Assembly: GCA_022737715.1 (NCBI GenBank) | Contig: JAIITD010000113.1 | Location: 1-5,520 of the forward strand | DNA length: 5,520 bases | Direction: 5' to 3' | Source of the DNA: Veillonella sp. | Lineage (GTDB): Bacteria; Bacillota; Negativicutes; Veillonellales; Veillonellaceae | In this document: piece after piece, positions 1 through 4,786 of the stretch | Layout of the letters: the number at the start of each line of letters is the position of its first letter | How positions within the stretch are numbered: the stretch's first letter is position 1 | Position numbers and translations under genes: made by a program | Notes under the pieces: generated by a model | The model's input: only the letters and a program-made list of their open reading frames with translations | Told to the model about the DNA's origin: nothing | The model's database searches: none

Positions 1-186
1 GTTACAACTGGTGGTGGTGAATCTCCACTTGAATTAGTTGGTCCTGAATTTGAAAGTACAGCTGGTTGGTTAGGTCTACTTGCTTTCATCTTCTCTGCAC
101 TCTATCTAGTTCGTCGTGTTGTAACTCACAAATTTGATAAAGCAGAAGCTCTCGCTATGAAAGCAGAGCAAGAACAAGCAAAGTAA
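1..186 (+). CDS. C-terminal end of an unidentified integral membrane protein (5' truncated)
   Basis: Frame 1 is open from the first base to a TAA at 184-186, giving the last 61 residues of a protein whose start lies outside the window. A Gly/Glu/Pro-containing loop comes first. One hydrophobic helix follows at about residues 20-41 of the fragment (AGWLGLLAFIFSALYLV), then RRVV and a charged Lys/Glu/Gln tail ending EQEQAK. By the positive-inside rule the tail should be cytoplasmic. This layout fits the last transmembrane segment of a transporter, but the fragment holds no family signature I recognise, so I give no substrate. Its stop codon lies next to the ribosome binding site of the following gene, which suggests one operon. 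The reading frame and the membrane helix are secure; the transporter idea is inference. Confidence 0.8.
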   Translation, partial: VTTGGGESPLELVGPEFESTAGWLGLLAFIFSALYLVRRVVTHKFDKAEALAMKAEQEQAK

Positions 187-190
187 GAGG
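185..190 (+). promoter_or_regulatory. Ribosome binding site for the DUF3298-like gene
   Basis: AAGAGG lies 6 bases before the ATG at 197. It overlaps the TAA stop codon of the upstream membrane-protein gene (184-186). Ribosomes ending the first gene therefore finish on the binding site of the second, which favours translational coupling and supports the chosen start. Confidence 0.7.
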
Positions 191-196
191 TTAACC

Positions 197-1024
197 ATGA
201 AATTAAAACAGACTGTTCTCATCATGATGGCTGCCACATTGCCACTCACATCTATGGCAGCCGCTAGTGAAACGATTCCTGTAACAAAGGATACTGGTGC
301 TGTAGTAGCACAAAATAATCGTCACGATGTGACATATCGTCTCTCTAGCACGGCTACGCCAGAGCAAAACAAAAAATTACGTTCCGTAGCGAATAAAACT
401 GATCGTGGTACTATCGAAGTGGTAGCGCCAAATGCAGATTGTTATATGGATCGTAAAGAGGTAGGCGTATCTCCTGTAGATGCGACTACAGATCATTTGA
501 ATCTCGTATTCCCAGAGGTTAAATCTGTTAGCCCTATCGTTGAAAAAGCCATTAATACAACGATTAAGAAATACGTGTCCAAGGTTCAAAATGACACTCA
601 AAAATTGAACGAAAAAGAATCCAATAAAACGAATGTCATCATGTATTATGATGTAAAAACGGATAAAAATGGTATCTTTAGCGTTTTGATTCACACCTAT
701 ACAATGCGTGATGGCGATGCAAATGGTGTAACTTATGTAAAAGGCTTTACATTCAATACTACAACAGGTCGTCAATTATCCTTGTATGATCTTGGTGGTT
801 TGAATAAGAAGGAACTCGTTAATGCTATCAATAATAATCAACAAGTGAAGGATGCAGTTGGTGCGAATGCTACATTCGATAAGATGCCATCTGAGTTCTA
901 CACAACTGAAGATTATTCGGTAGTGATGATTCTTCAACAAGATGTGGATACAATCCATAGTGCTGGTACCGTGTATGTACCAGTTGGCAATTTGCGCGAC
1001 CGTCAAAATGATGTGACTAAATAA
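197..1024 (+). CDS. Secreted DUF3298/RsiV-like protein
   Basis: This 275-residue protein starts with a Sec signal peptide: MKLK, a hydrophobic core, then SMAAA|SE, with likely cleavage near residue 23. Residues 24-80 are a polar stretch of no clear type. From about residue 85 to 175 it resembles the PdaC/DUF4163-type module, with repeated long helices and the strand pattern YYDVKTDKNGIFSVLIHTYT. From about 180 to 262 it resembles DUF3298: VKGFTFNTTTGRQLSLYDLG, then FYTTEDYSVVMILQQ, then AGTVYVPVG, which matches the usual order of a 'fills in T-G-+-x-L-x-L-x-D-L' strand pair and a final strand. Such domains occur in the anti-sigma factor RsiV and in secreted peptidoglycan deacetylases. Here there is no transmembrane anchor or catalytic domain, so it should be a soluble periplasmic or surface protein. 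It has a single mature cysteine (C82). It lies 10 bases after the membrane-protein gene and is the last gene before a terminator. The family call rests on pattern memory; the ligand and role are unknown. Confidence 0.75.
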   Translation: MKLKQTVLIMMAATLPLTSMAAASETIPVTKDTGAVVAQNNRHDVTYRLSSTATPEQNKKLRSVANKTDRGTIEVVAPNADCYMDRKEVGVSPVDATTDHLNLVFPEVKSVSPIVEKAINTTIKKYVSKVQNDTQKLNEKESNKTNVIMYYDVKTDKNGIFSVLIHTYTMRDGDANGVTYVKGFTFNTTTGRQLSLYDLGGLNKKELVNAINNNQQVKDAVGANATFDKMPSEFYTTEDYSVVMILQQDVDTIHSAGTVYVPVGNLRDRQNDVTK

Positions 1025-1130
1025 CAAAACTAACTATATGTGTCTGTATTGTTAAACAATGCAAGGTGCATGGCACCAAAAAAGGGTTAAACAGACTGTT
1101 TTATGTGGTATAGAACTTAATACTTACTAG

Positions 1131-1162
1131 AAAGCCCCTCCGCGATGTGCGGAGGGGCTTTT
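1131..1162 (+). terminator. Rho-independent terminator of the left operon
   Basis: AAAGCCCCTCCGC (1131-1143) pairs perfectly with GCGGAGGGGCTTT (1149-1161) around a 5-base loop GATGT. The 13-bp stem is GC-rich in the middle and runs into TTTTGTTGT. It ends transcription of the membrane-protein/DUF3298-like pair. Because of the A run on its left side it could also act on the opposite strand and back up the terminator of the converging SLH gene. Confidence 0.93.
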
Positions 1163-1202
1163 GTTGTATGTATTGTCCTTTATGAGAAGAGGGGGATGGG
1201 AC

Positions 1203-1230
1203 AAAAAAAGACAGCCCCGAAGGGCTGCCT
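1203..1230 (-). terminator. Rho-independent terminator of the 439-aa SLH gene, UUCG loop
   Basis: Read on the minus strand, CAGCCC-TTCG-GGGCTG forms a 6-bp GC-rich core (plus-strand 1212-1227) that extends to 9 bp with one G-T pair and ends in a run of seven T. The loop is the very stable UUCG tetraloop. It begins 6 bases after the stop codon of the minus-strand SLH gene (1237-1239) and faces the terminator at 1131-1161. Confidence 0.93.
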
Positions 1231-1236
1231 AAAGGA

Positions 1237-2556
1237 TTATTTGGTTGGTTTTAATGGCAATGGGAATTGGATTGTCGTAGTCGGAGTTTCATCAGGCGGC
1301 GTTTGAACAATTACCTTCTTACCAAATTTCTTTTTAAATGCCTTTACTGTACCAGGTTGTACAGAATCAGCAGTAATAACTAGTACAGATGCATCATCTG
1401 TTGGTAAAATGCTAATGATTTTACCTTGAGGTTCTTTATTTTGATAAAGCGCCAATGCATCGGATTGGAGGTCTTCTAATTGGGCTTGTGTCAATTTGCC
1501 TTGACTTACAATTAATGCATTATCGAGTTGTGGATCGTGAGCATCAGCTAGTGCTGTATGAACTGTATCAAAGTGTTTTTTGTCCACTACAGAAACGTGT
1601 AATTTACCTTCCTTCCAGAAGAGAGCGCCATCGTTTCTAAATTGTGTGAAGTCTTGACCATAGTGAAGGGCGTGGCTGATGACATTGGATGTTTTTCGTT
1701 CCACTTGTTGACGGTAGAGCGCATTGTGGAATGCCAATGCTTGTGGTGTTTGTGTCATACGGTAGGAAATTTCAGCCGCCTCTGCACGGGTTACGTATTT
1801 TTCTGGGTTAAACATCGTGCCTGGTGCATAGTTGGTAAATCCTAAGTATGCTAATTCACGCACTGCGTCTTGTGCCCAAGGGGCTACGAATTTTTGGTCC
1901 CCATACGCTACTTGATCGAGTACAGTAGGGTCATCTGTTGTATAGCCTAGATAATGTAGGTAGTTATCTGCTACCACAGCAAATTCTTGGCGGGACATAT
2001 ATTTTTCAGGTTTATATGTAGTGTCGCCATAGCCAGAGATGATATTCTTGCGCGCTACTGATTCAATAGCGAGGGCAGACCAACGGTCGGATGTAATATC
2101 TTTAAAGTGACTAGAGATGAACGCTGCTTGGCCATCATCGGTAATGTTGTTGAATAGGGAGGCCACTTCTTCGCGTGTCATTGGTTGATTAGGCCGGAAT
2201 GTGCCATCCGCATAGCCTTTCATCAATTTAGCCTTTGCTACGGCACTAATTGATTTAGAAGCCCAAAAATCACTTGGTACATCGGAGAAGATGTATGGTC
2301 GCACATCCTGGATATCCTTTGGAGACGTAACAACGCCGGAGCGAAGTTGTTGATTAACAACAGTATTAGCAGGTACAGCAGTTTTGTTTTGTTCACTAGC
2401 TGTTGTATCTTGAACTGTTGCCGTTGTTGTTACAGTATGTTGCGCTGAATTAGCGTTTGGTGTTTGTGCCGGTGTAGCGGCAAATGCCATACCGGATGTA
2501 GTAAGTAAAGCGGACAGGATGAGAGCCCGTAATGTGTGTGTTGATACCTGTTGCAT
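1237..2556 (-). CDS. SLH-domain envelope protein, 439 aa, with shared C-terminal domain
   Basis: The protein has a Sec signal peptide (cleavage likely after SGMAFA, residue 26) and a Thr/Ala/Gln-rich linker (27-85). Three S-layer-homology repeats follow at about 89-137, 150-200 and 216-266. Their conserved tetrad reads TREE (127-130), SRQE (188-191) and TRAE (256-259), and each repeat carries the usual G-Y-x-D/P-G-x-x-F/Y-x-P turn. In Negativicutes, SLH repeats bind peptidoglycan that carries polyamines, so this protein should sit in the periplasm on the cell wall. There is no beta-barrel after the repeats, unlike OmpM-type porins. Residues about 290-418 form a compact mixed alpha/beta domain that is homologous to the end of the neighbouring 541-aa protein. 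A Pro/Thr-rich tail (419-439) closes it. The start is supported by AAGAAGGA 5 bases upstream. The SLH calls are firm; the function of the C-terminal domain is unknown. Confidence 0.93.
   Translation of the reverse strand: MQQVSTHTLRALILSALLTTSGMAFAATPAQTPNANSAQHTVTTTATVQDTTASEQNKTAVPANTVVNQQLRSGVVTSPKDIQDVRPYIFSDVPSDFWASKSISAVAKAKLMKGYADGTFRPNQPMTREEVASLFNNITDDGQAAFISSHFKDITSDRWSALAIESVARKNIISGYGDTTYKPEKYMSRQEFAVVADNYLHYLGYTTDDPTVLDQVAYGDQKFVAPWAQDAVRELAYLGFTNYAPGTMFNPEKYVTRAEAAEISYRMTQTPQALAFHNALYRQQVERKTSNVISHALHYGQDFTQFRNDGALFWKEGKLHVSVVDKKHFDTVHTALADAHDPQLDNALIVSQGKLTQAQLEDLQSDALALYQNKEPQGKIISILPTDDASVLVITADSVQPGTVKAFKKKFGKKVIVQTPPDETPTTTIQFPLPLKPTK
1303..1689 (-). other. Shared C-terminal domain, copy in the 439-aa protein
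   Basis: This covers residues 290-418. Key positions are F306, G310, W314, L319-H320-V321, D330-T331-V332, N346, V350, Y371, G378, I380-I381, P385 and the closing F411-G412-K-K-V. All of these have an equivalent exactly 120 residues later in the 541-aa protein. The predicted order is strand (ALFWKEGKLHVSVV), helix (FDTVHTALAD), strand (NALIV), long helix (LTQAQLEDLQSDALALY), strand (GKIISILP), strand (VLVITA), helix (TVKAFKKKFG), strand (KVIVQ). No cysteines or obvious catalytic triad are seen. Confidence 0.7.
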
Positions 2557-2561
2557 ACATA

Positions 2562-2569
2562 TCCTTCTT
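2562..2569 (-). promoter_or_regulatory. Ribosome binding site of the 439-aa SLH gene
   Basis: On the minus strand AAGAAGGA precedes the ATG by 5 bases (TATGT). It fixes the start at 2556. The 13-bp hairpin at 2589-2618 begins about 20 bases upstream of it. Confidence 0.75.
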
Positions 2570-2588
2570 AATCATGTGGTAAATATAT

Positions 2589-2618
2589 CAAAAACAGCGT
2601 TAGATAACGCTGTTTTTG
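2589..2618 (-). terminator. Hairpin terminator between the two SLH genes
   Basis: CAAAAACAGCGTT (2589-2601) pairs perfectly with AACGCTGTTTTTG (2606-2618) around a 4-base loop. On the minus strand the 3' arm ends GTTTTTG and is followed by ATATATTT, so it is a good intrinsic terminator for the 541-aa gene, which stops 43 bases earlier at 2661. It is symmetric and could work both ways. A weaker inverted repeat, AGTCC-CCTTAA-GGACT, lies beside it at 2620-2635. Since the next gene starts only 33 bases later, the hairpin also falls in that gene's leader. Confidence 0.85.
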
Positions 2619-2660
2619 AAGTCCCCTTAAGGACTAAAGTATATTGGAGTTTTGTCGCTA

Positions 2661-4286
2661 TTAGCGTTTTACAGTCATTTTAACTTTGGAACCAAATACC
2701 TTGGAAATACCTTGTTGTGTTTCTTTGCTTGCAGTGCTAACTACAGCGTATAATTGATTGTTTTCAACGTCTGGGAATACGGCGATAATATTGCCACCTT
2801 TTTCGTTTTTGCTGTAGTAGTTACGGAAATTAGATTCGATAACATCGTATTCAGTTTGGCTGTATTGAGATGGTTCAACTACTACATAGTTGTTGATAGT
2901 AGCATTGCCTTGGCTTGCCAAATTAGCTTTTACTGTATCCAAATCGGAATTAGATTTCAAAGCCACATGCAATTGATTGTCTCTCCAGTACATAACACCA
3001 TAGTCTTGGAACGCTTCTGGTGTTTTATATGTTTTGTTGAGTTGAGTGAATACATTGTTTTCCAATGTTTCTTGTTGTTTTTGATCAAGTGGTTTTAATG
3101 TGCTGCGACGTACAGGTCGAACGATGCGTGGAGATTGTTCTGCTTTAGACTCAGAAACCTTGTCAGATTTTTTAGCCTTAGCTTCTTTTTCTACCTTTTT
3201 CGCATCAGCATCAACTTTTTTAGCATCAGATTTCACAGCAGCATCAGCTTTTTTTGCATCTGCCTTTGCAGCAGTATCTACTTTCTTAGCATCCGCTTTT
3301 ACGTCTTTAGCGACTTCTTTTTCAACGGTTTTAGTTTTGTTTTCAACCTTTTCAGCGTCTTGTTTTGCATCTTCTTTAATAGCGGTAGCCTTGCTAGTAG
3401 TAGGGGCTGTTTCACCGTTTAAAATGCGGTTTAAGATTGTTGCTGCTTGTGCGCGTGTTACAGGTTGTGTTGGGTTGAAAGCAGTTGTTGCACCGGATGC
3501 TACATAGCCGCGTTGTGCCATGTATTCGATATCCGCTACATATGCTTTGGAAATGCTAGCACTGTCTTTGAATGTAACCTTTTCAGATTTTACAGGTGCA
3601 TCAGGTTTTATTTTCTTTACTAAATTAGCTGCGGAAGCAACGAATTCTTCGCGGTCCATCGCTTTAGCAGGGGCAAATGTAGATTTTGTTGTACCTTCCA
3701 TAACGCCAGCAGCACTAACTAATTTAATAGCTGTGTTGGACCAACGGTCGCTTTCAACATCGGAATAGGAAACGCCATTTTCTTTTGTTACTAAGTCAGC
3801 AAGTTCTTGCTCGTTCATATTGTGTTGCAACACTTTGCCGTAAATGGCTGCTGCTTGTTCACGAGTAATGCTTTTACCAGGGCGGAATGTGTTATCTGCA
3901 TAGCCGGATAAGTAGCCAGCCTCTGTCATTGCTTGGATAGCATCGCGAGCCCAGTTATCTTTTGTATCTGGGTATACGCCAGCTGGCAATGTTTCTTTAG
4001 CCTTTGCAGGAGCCTCAGCTTTTTGTGTTGCTTTTGCAGTTGTTGTAGTTTTATCTGTAGTTGTAGTAGATTTAGCTGTCGCTGCTGGTGTAGTTTTAGC
4101 AGCAGTTGTTTTTGCATGTGTTGTCTTAGCAGTTGTTTTTGCAGCAGTTGTAGTATGTGTAGATGCTTTTGCATTCGTTACAACTGGTGCTTTCGTAGTT
4201 GTTGTAGTTTCTGCATGAGCCATGCCGAATGTAGATCCTAGCGCCAATGTAATCGCTAGAGATAAGGACAATTTATTGAGTTTCAT
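2661..4286 (-). CDS. SLH-domain envelope protein, 541 aa, with helical stalk and shared C-terminal domain
   Basis: The domain order is clear. A Sec signal peptide (MKLNKLSLSL..., cleavage after MAHA at residue 25) is followed by a Thr/Ala/Lys low-complexity linker (26-98). Three SLH repeats lie at about 103-153, 171-223 and 237-289, with tetrads TREQ (141-144), DREE (211-214) and TRAQ (277-280). A Lys/Ala/Asp/Glu-rich helical segment (303-382) contains 11-residue repeats. A basic patch (RIVRPVRRS, 387-395) precedes a C-terminal domain at about 409-541. It should be exported, held on peptidoglycan by the SLH repeats, and should display the C-terminal domain at the end of a stalk. No outer-membrane barrel is present. 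The start is supported by AAAGGAG 7 bases upstream and an extended -10 box close by. It is the upstream member of a tandem pair with the 439-aa protein. The SLH and signal calls are firm; the stalk role is inference, and the C-terminal domain has no known function to me. Confidence 0.94.
   Translation of the reverse strand: MKLNKLSLSLAITLALGSTFGMAHAETTTTTKAPVVTNAKASTHTTTAAKTTAKTTHAKTTAAKTTPAATAKSTTTTDKTTTTAKATQKAEAPAKAKETLPAGVYPDTKDNWARDAIQAMTEAGYLSGYADNTFRPGKSITREQAAAIYGKVLQHNMNEQELADLVTKENGVSYSDVESDRWSNTAIKLVSAAGVMEGTTKSTFAPAKAMDREEFVASAANLVKKIKPDAPVKSEKVTFKDSASISKAYVADIEYMAQRGYVASGATTAFNPTQPVTRAQAATILNRILNGETAPTTSKATAIKEDAKQDAEKVENKTKTVEKEVAKDVKADAKKVDTAAKADAKKADAAVKSDAKKVDADAKKVEKEAKAKKSDKVSESKAEQSPRIVRPVRRSTLKPLDQKQQETLENNVFTQLNKTYKTPEAFQDYGVMYWRDNQLHVALKSNSDLDTVKANLASQGNATINNYVVVEPSQYSQTEYDVIESNFRNYYSKNEKGGNIIAVFPDVENNQLYAVVSTASKETQQGISKVFGSKVKMTVKR
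2664..3062 (-). other. Shared C-terminal domain, copy in the 541-aa protein
   Basis: This covers residues 409-541. It carries F426, G430, W434, L439-H440-V441, D450-T451-V452, N466, V470, Y491, G498, I500-I501, P505 and F531-G532-S-K-V, matching the 439-aa protein at a fixed offset of 120. My hand count over 109 aligned positions gives about 27 identities and many conservative changes, without a gap. The protein ends directly after the last strand (KMTVKR), whereas the paralogue adds a Pro/Thr-rich tail. Confidence 0.7.
3141..3380 (-). repeat. Lys/Ala/Asp-rich helical stalk with 11-residue repeats
   Basis: This encodes residues 303-382 of the 541-aa SLH protein. In the core (residues 331-371) the units ADAKKVDTAAK, ADAKKADAAVK, SDAKKVD and ADAKKVEKEAK follow one another, that is 11, 11, 7 and 11 residues. 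Such a periodicity suits a long amphipathic helix or a right-handed coiled coil. There are no prolines or glycines in the segment. The near-identical codons (GCA GAT GCT AAA AAA type) make the DNA itself imperfectly repetitive, so length changes between strains are likely. Confidence 0.75.
3993..4211 (-). repeat. Thr/Ala/Lys low-complexity linker
   Basis: Residues 26-98 of the 541-aa protein are almost only Thr, Ala and Lys, with recurring AAKTT and AKTTHAKTT units. They separate the signal peptide from the first SLH repeat. The composition is typical of a flexible, exported spacer. The DNA is a degenerate array of ACA/GCA/AAA codons and may be prone to slippage, although the frame is intact here. 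Confidence 0.7.
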
Positions 4287-4293
4287 GAGAAAG

Positions 4294-4300
4294 CTCCTTT
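4294..4300 (-). promoter_or_regulatory. Ribosome binding site of the 541-aa SLH gene
   Basis: On the minus strand AAAGGAG lies 7 bases before the ATG at 4286. It is a near-perfect Shine-Dalgarno sequence and decides the start. Confidence 0.85.
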
Positions 4301-4322
4301 CAAATTACGTTTATATACATAA

Positions 4323-4331
4323 ATTATAGCA
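4323..4331 (-). promoter_or_regulatory. Proximal extended -10 promoter of the 541-aa SLH gene
   Basis: The minus strand reads TGCTATAAT, a consensus TATAAT hexamer with an extended TGn. No good -35 box lies at 16-18 bases, as is common for extended -10 promoters. The predicted start of transcription, near 4316, would give a short leader of about 30 bases that holds the strong ribosome binding site. Confidence 0.6.
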
Positions 4332-4398
4332 CTTTTATGAAATAACCACTACTATAAGAAAATGTAATATATAAGGATAAAAATTAGATGAATAATGG

Positions 4399-4415
4399 TG
4401 AAAGTTACACTTTCA
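4399..4415. promoter_or_regulatory. Perfect 17-bp palindrome, candidate operator
   Basis: TGAAAGT-TAC-ACTTTCA has two perfect 7-bp arms around a 3-base centre. Its size and short spacer suit a dimeric repressor better than an RNA hairpin. It overlaps by one base the distal TATAAT box on the minus strand (4415-4420) and so would cover the -10 edge and start site. I cannot assign it to a known regulator family. Confidence 0.5.
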
Positions 4416-4423
4416 TTATAGCA
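4415..4423 (-). promoter_or_regulatory. Distal extended -10 promoter candidate
   Basis: The minus strand again reads TGCTATAAT, identical to the proximal box 92 bases away. A transcript from here would run towards the 541-aa SLH gene with a leader of about 120 bases. The overlap with the palindrome at 4399-4415 suggests a regulated start. No convincing -35 box is visible. Confidence 0.4.
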
Positions 4424-4654
4424 AATGAGAATGGTGCAATTTTGGGACTAAAAAATATCTACTTGATAAACATTTGCAAATAAAGAAAACACGGGAGTTA
4501 TAGAAAAAATTTATAAAGCAGTACGTGAGTGTGATAAAAATCAATTTTGATTATTACTTTTAGTCATAAGGATATGATTTATGCAACCCTAAATACGAAT
4601 ATAGCAATTGCTTGGACATTTATGGTGCCCTTATTTATAATTATATCGAAATGT

Positions 4655-4678
4655 TCTTTAAATATAACACTTTAAAGA
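4655..4678. repeat. 8-bp inverted repeat upstream of lutA
   Basis: TCTTTAAA (4655-4662) and TTTAAAGA (4671-4678) are perfect inverted copies around TATAACAC. The stem would be AT-rich and weak as RNA, so a DNA-binding site is the likelier reading if it has any role. It lies about 110 bases before the lutA start. Confidence 0.35.
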
Positions 4679-4774
4679 TCGTCAATTTATTGTATAGGCT
4701 GATAATTTGTGGAATTTTATCGACCTAAATGAATACATATCAAAAATTTTTTTGAGTTAAGTACTAGAAAAGTT

Positions 4775-4779
4775 GAGGA
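4775..4779 (+). promoter_or_regulatory. Ribosome binding site of lutA
   Basis: GAGGA lies 7 bases before the ATG at 4787 and fixes the lutA start. The start also matches the usual N-terminus of the family (short basic strand, then a cysteine at residue 9). Confidence 0.75.
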
Positions 4780-4786
4780 CGAAAAT

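Larger units (their letters stand above)
4287..4786. other. 500-base AT-rich divergent intergenic region
   Basis: The region separates the minus-strand 541-aa SLH gene from plus-strand lutA. It holds the two minus-strand -10 boxes and the palindrome listed separately. For lutA only weak signals are seen: TTGGGA (4442-4447) and GATAAA (4465-4470) spaced by 17 bases, which would give a leader of about 310 bases, and an 8-bp inverted repeat TCTTTAAA/TTTAAAGA at 4655-4678. I see no tRNA, riboswitch fold or credible protein gene. The base composition is clearly more AT-rich than the flanking genes. Confidence 0.6.

Noticed and set aside
377..1027. Minus-strand open frames of 132 and 83 codons
   Set aside because: They lie fully antisense to the DUF3298-like gene, with Cys/Ile/His-rich composition, no ribosome binding site and no signal or domain. 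The plus-strand gene explains the region.
3926..4174. Minus-strand Gln/Leu-rich open frame of 82 codons
   Set aside because: It is a +1 frame reading of the Thr/Ala/Lys linker inside the 541-aa gene. The composition follows from ACA/GCA/AAA codons shifted by one base.
3141..4211. Low-complexity DNA considered as a CRISPR array, satellite repeat or insertion sequence
   Set aside because: The repeats are codon-level, keep one open frame and have no constant spacer or terminal inverted repeats. No transposase or Cas gene is present.
2754..4241. Several plus-strand open frames opposite the 541-aa SLH gene, some rich in Ser/Phe/Cys
   Set aside because: They are mirror images of the Ala/Lys/Thr-rich coding sequence, where the codon bias removes stops on the other strand. 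No start signals were found.
4415..4436. Fur-box-like stretch (ATTATAGCAAATGAGAATGG)
   Set aside because: It is only loosely similar to the GATAATGATAATCATTATC consensus and has no dyad symmetry of its own. The AT-rich setting makes such matches common.
4539..4552. Inverted repeat AATCAA-TT-TTGATT
   Set aside because: The arms are short and AT-rich, it lies far from any start, and it is likely chance.
4574..4675. Small open frame of 33 codons with a hydrophobic stretch (AIAWTFMVPLFIIIS) in the intergenic region
   Set aside because: An AAGGA lies only 1 base before the ATG, too close to work as a ribosome binding site. AT-rich DNA easily gives hydrophobic short frames. No repeat or partner gene supports it.
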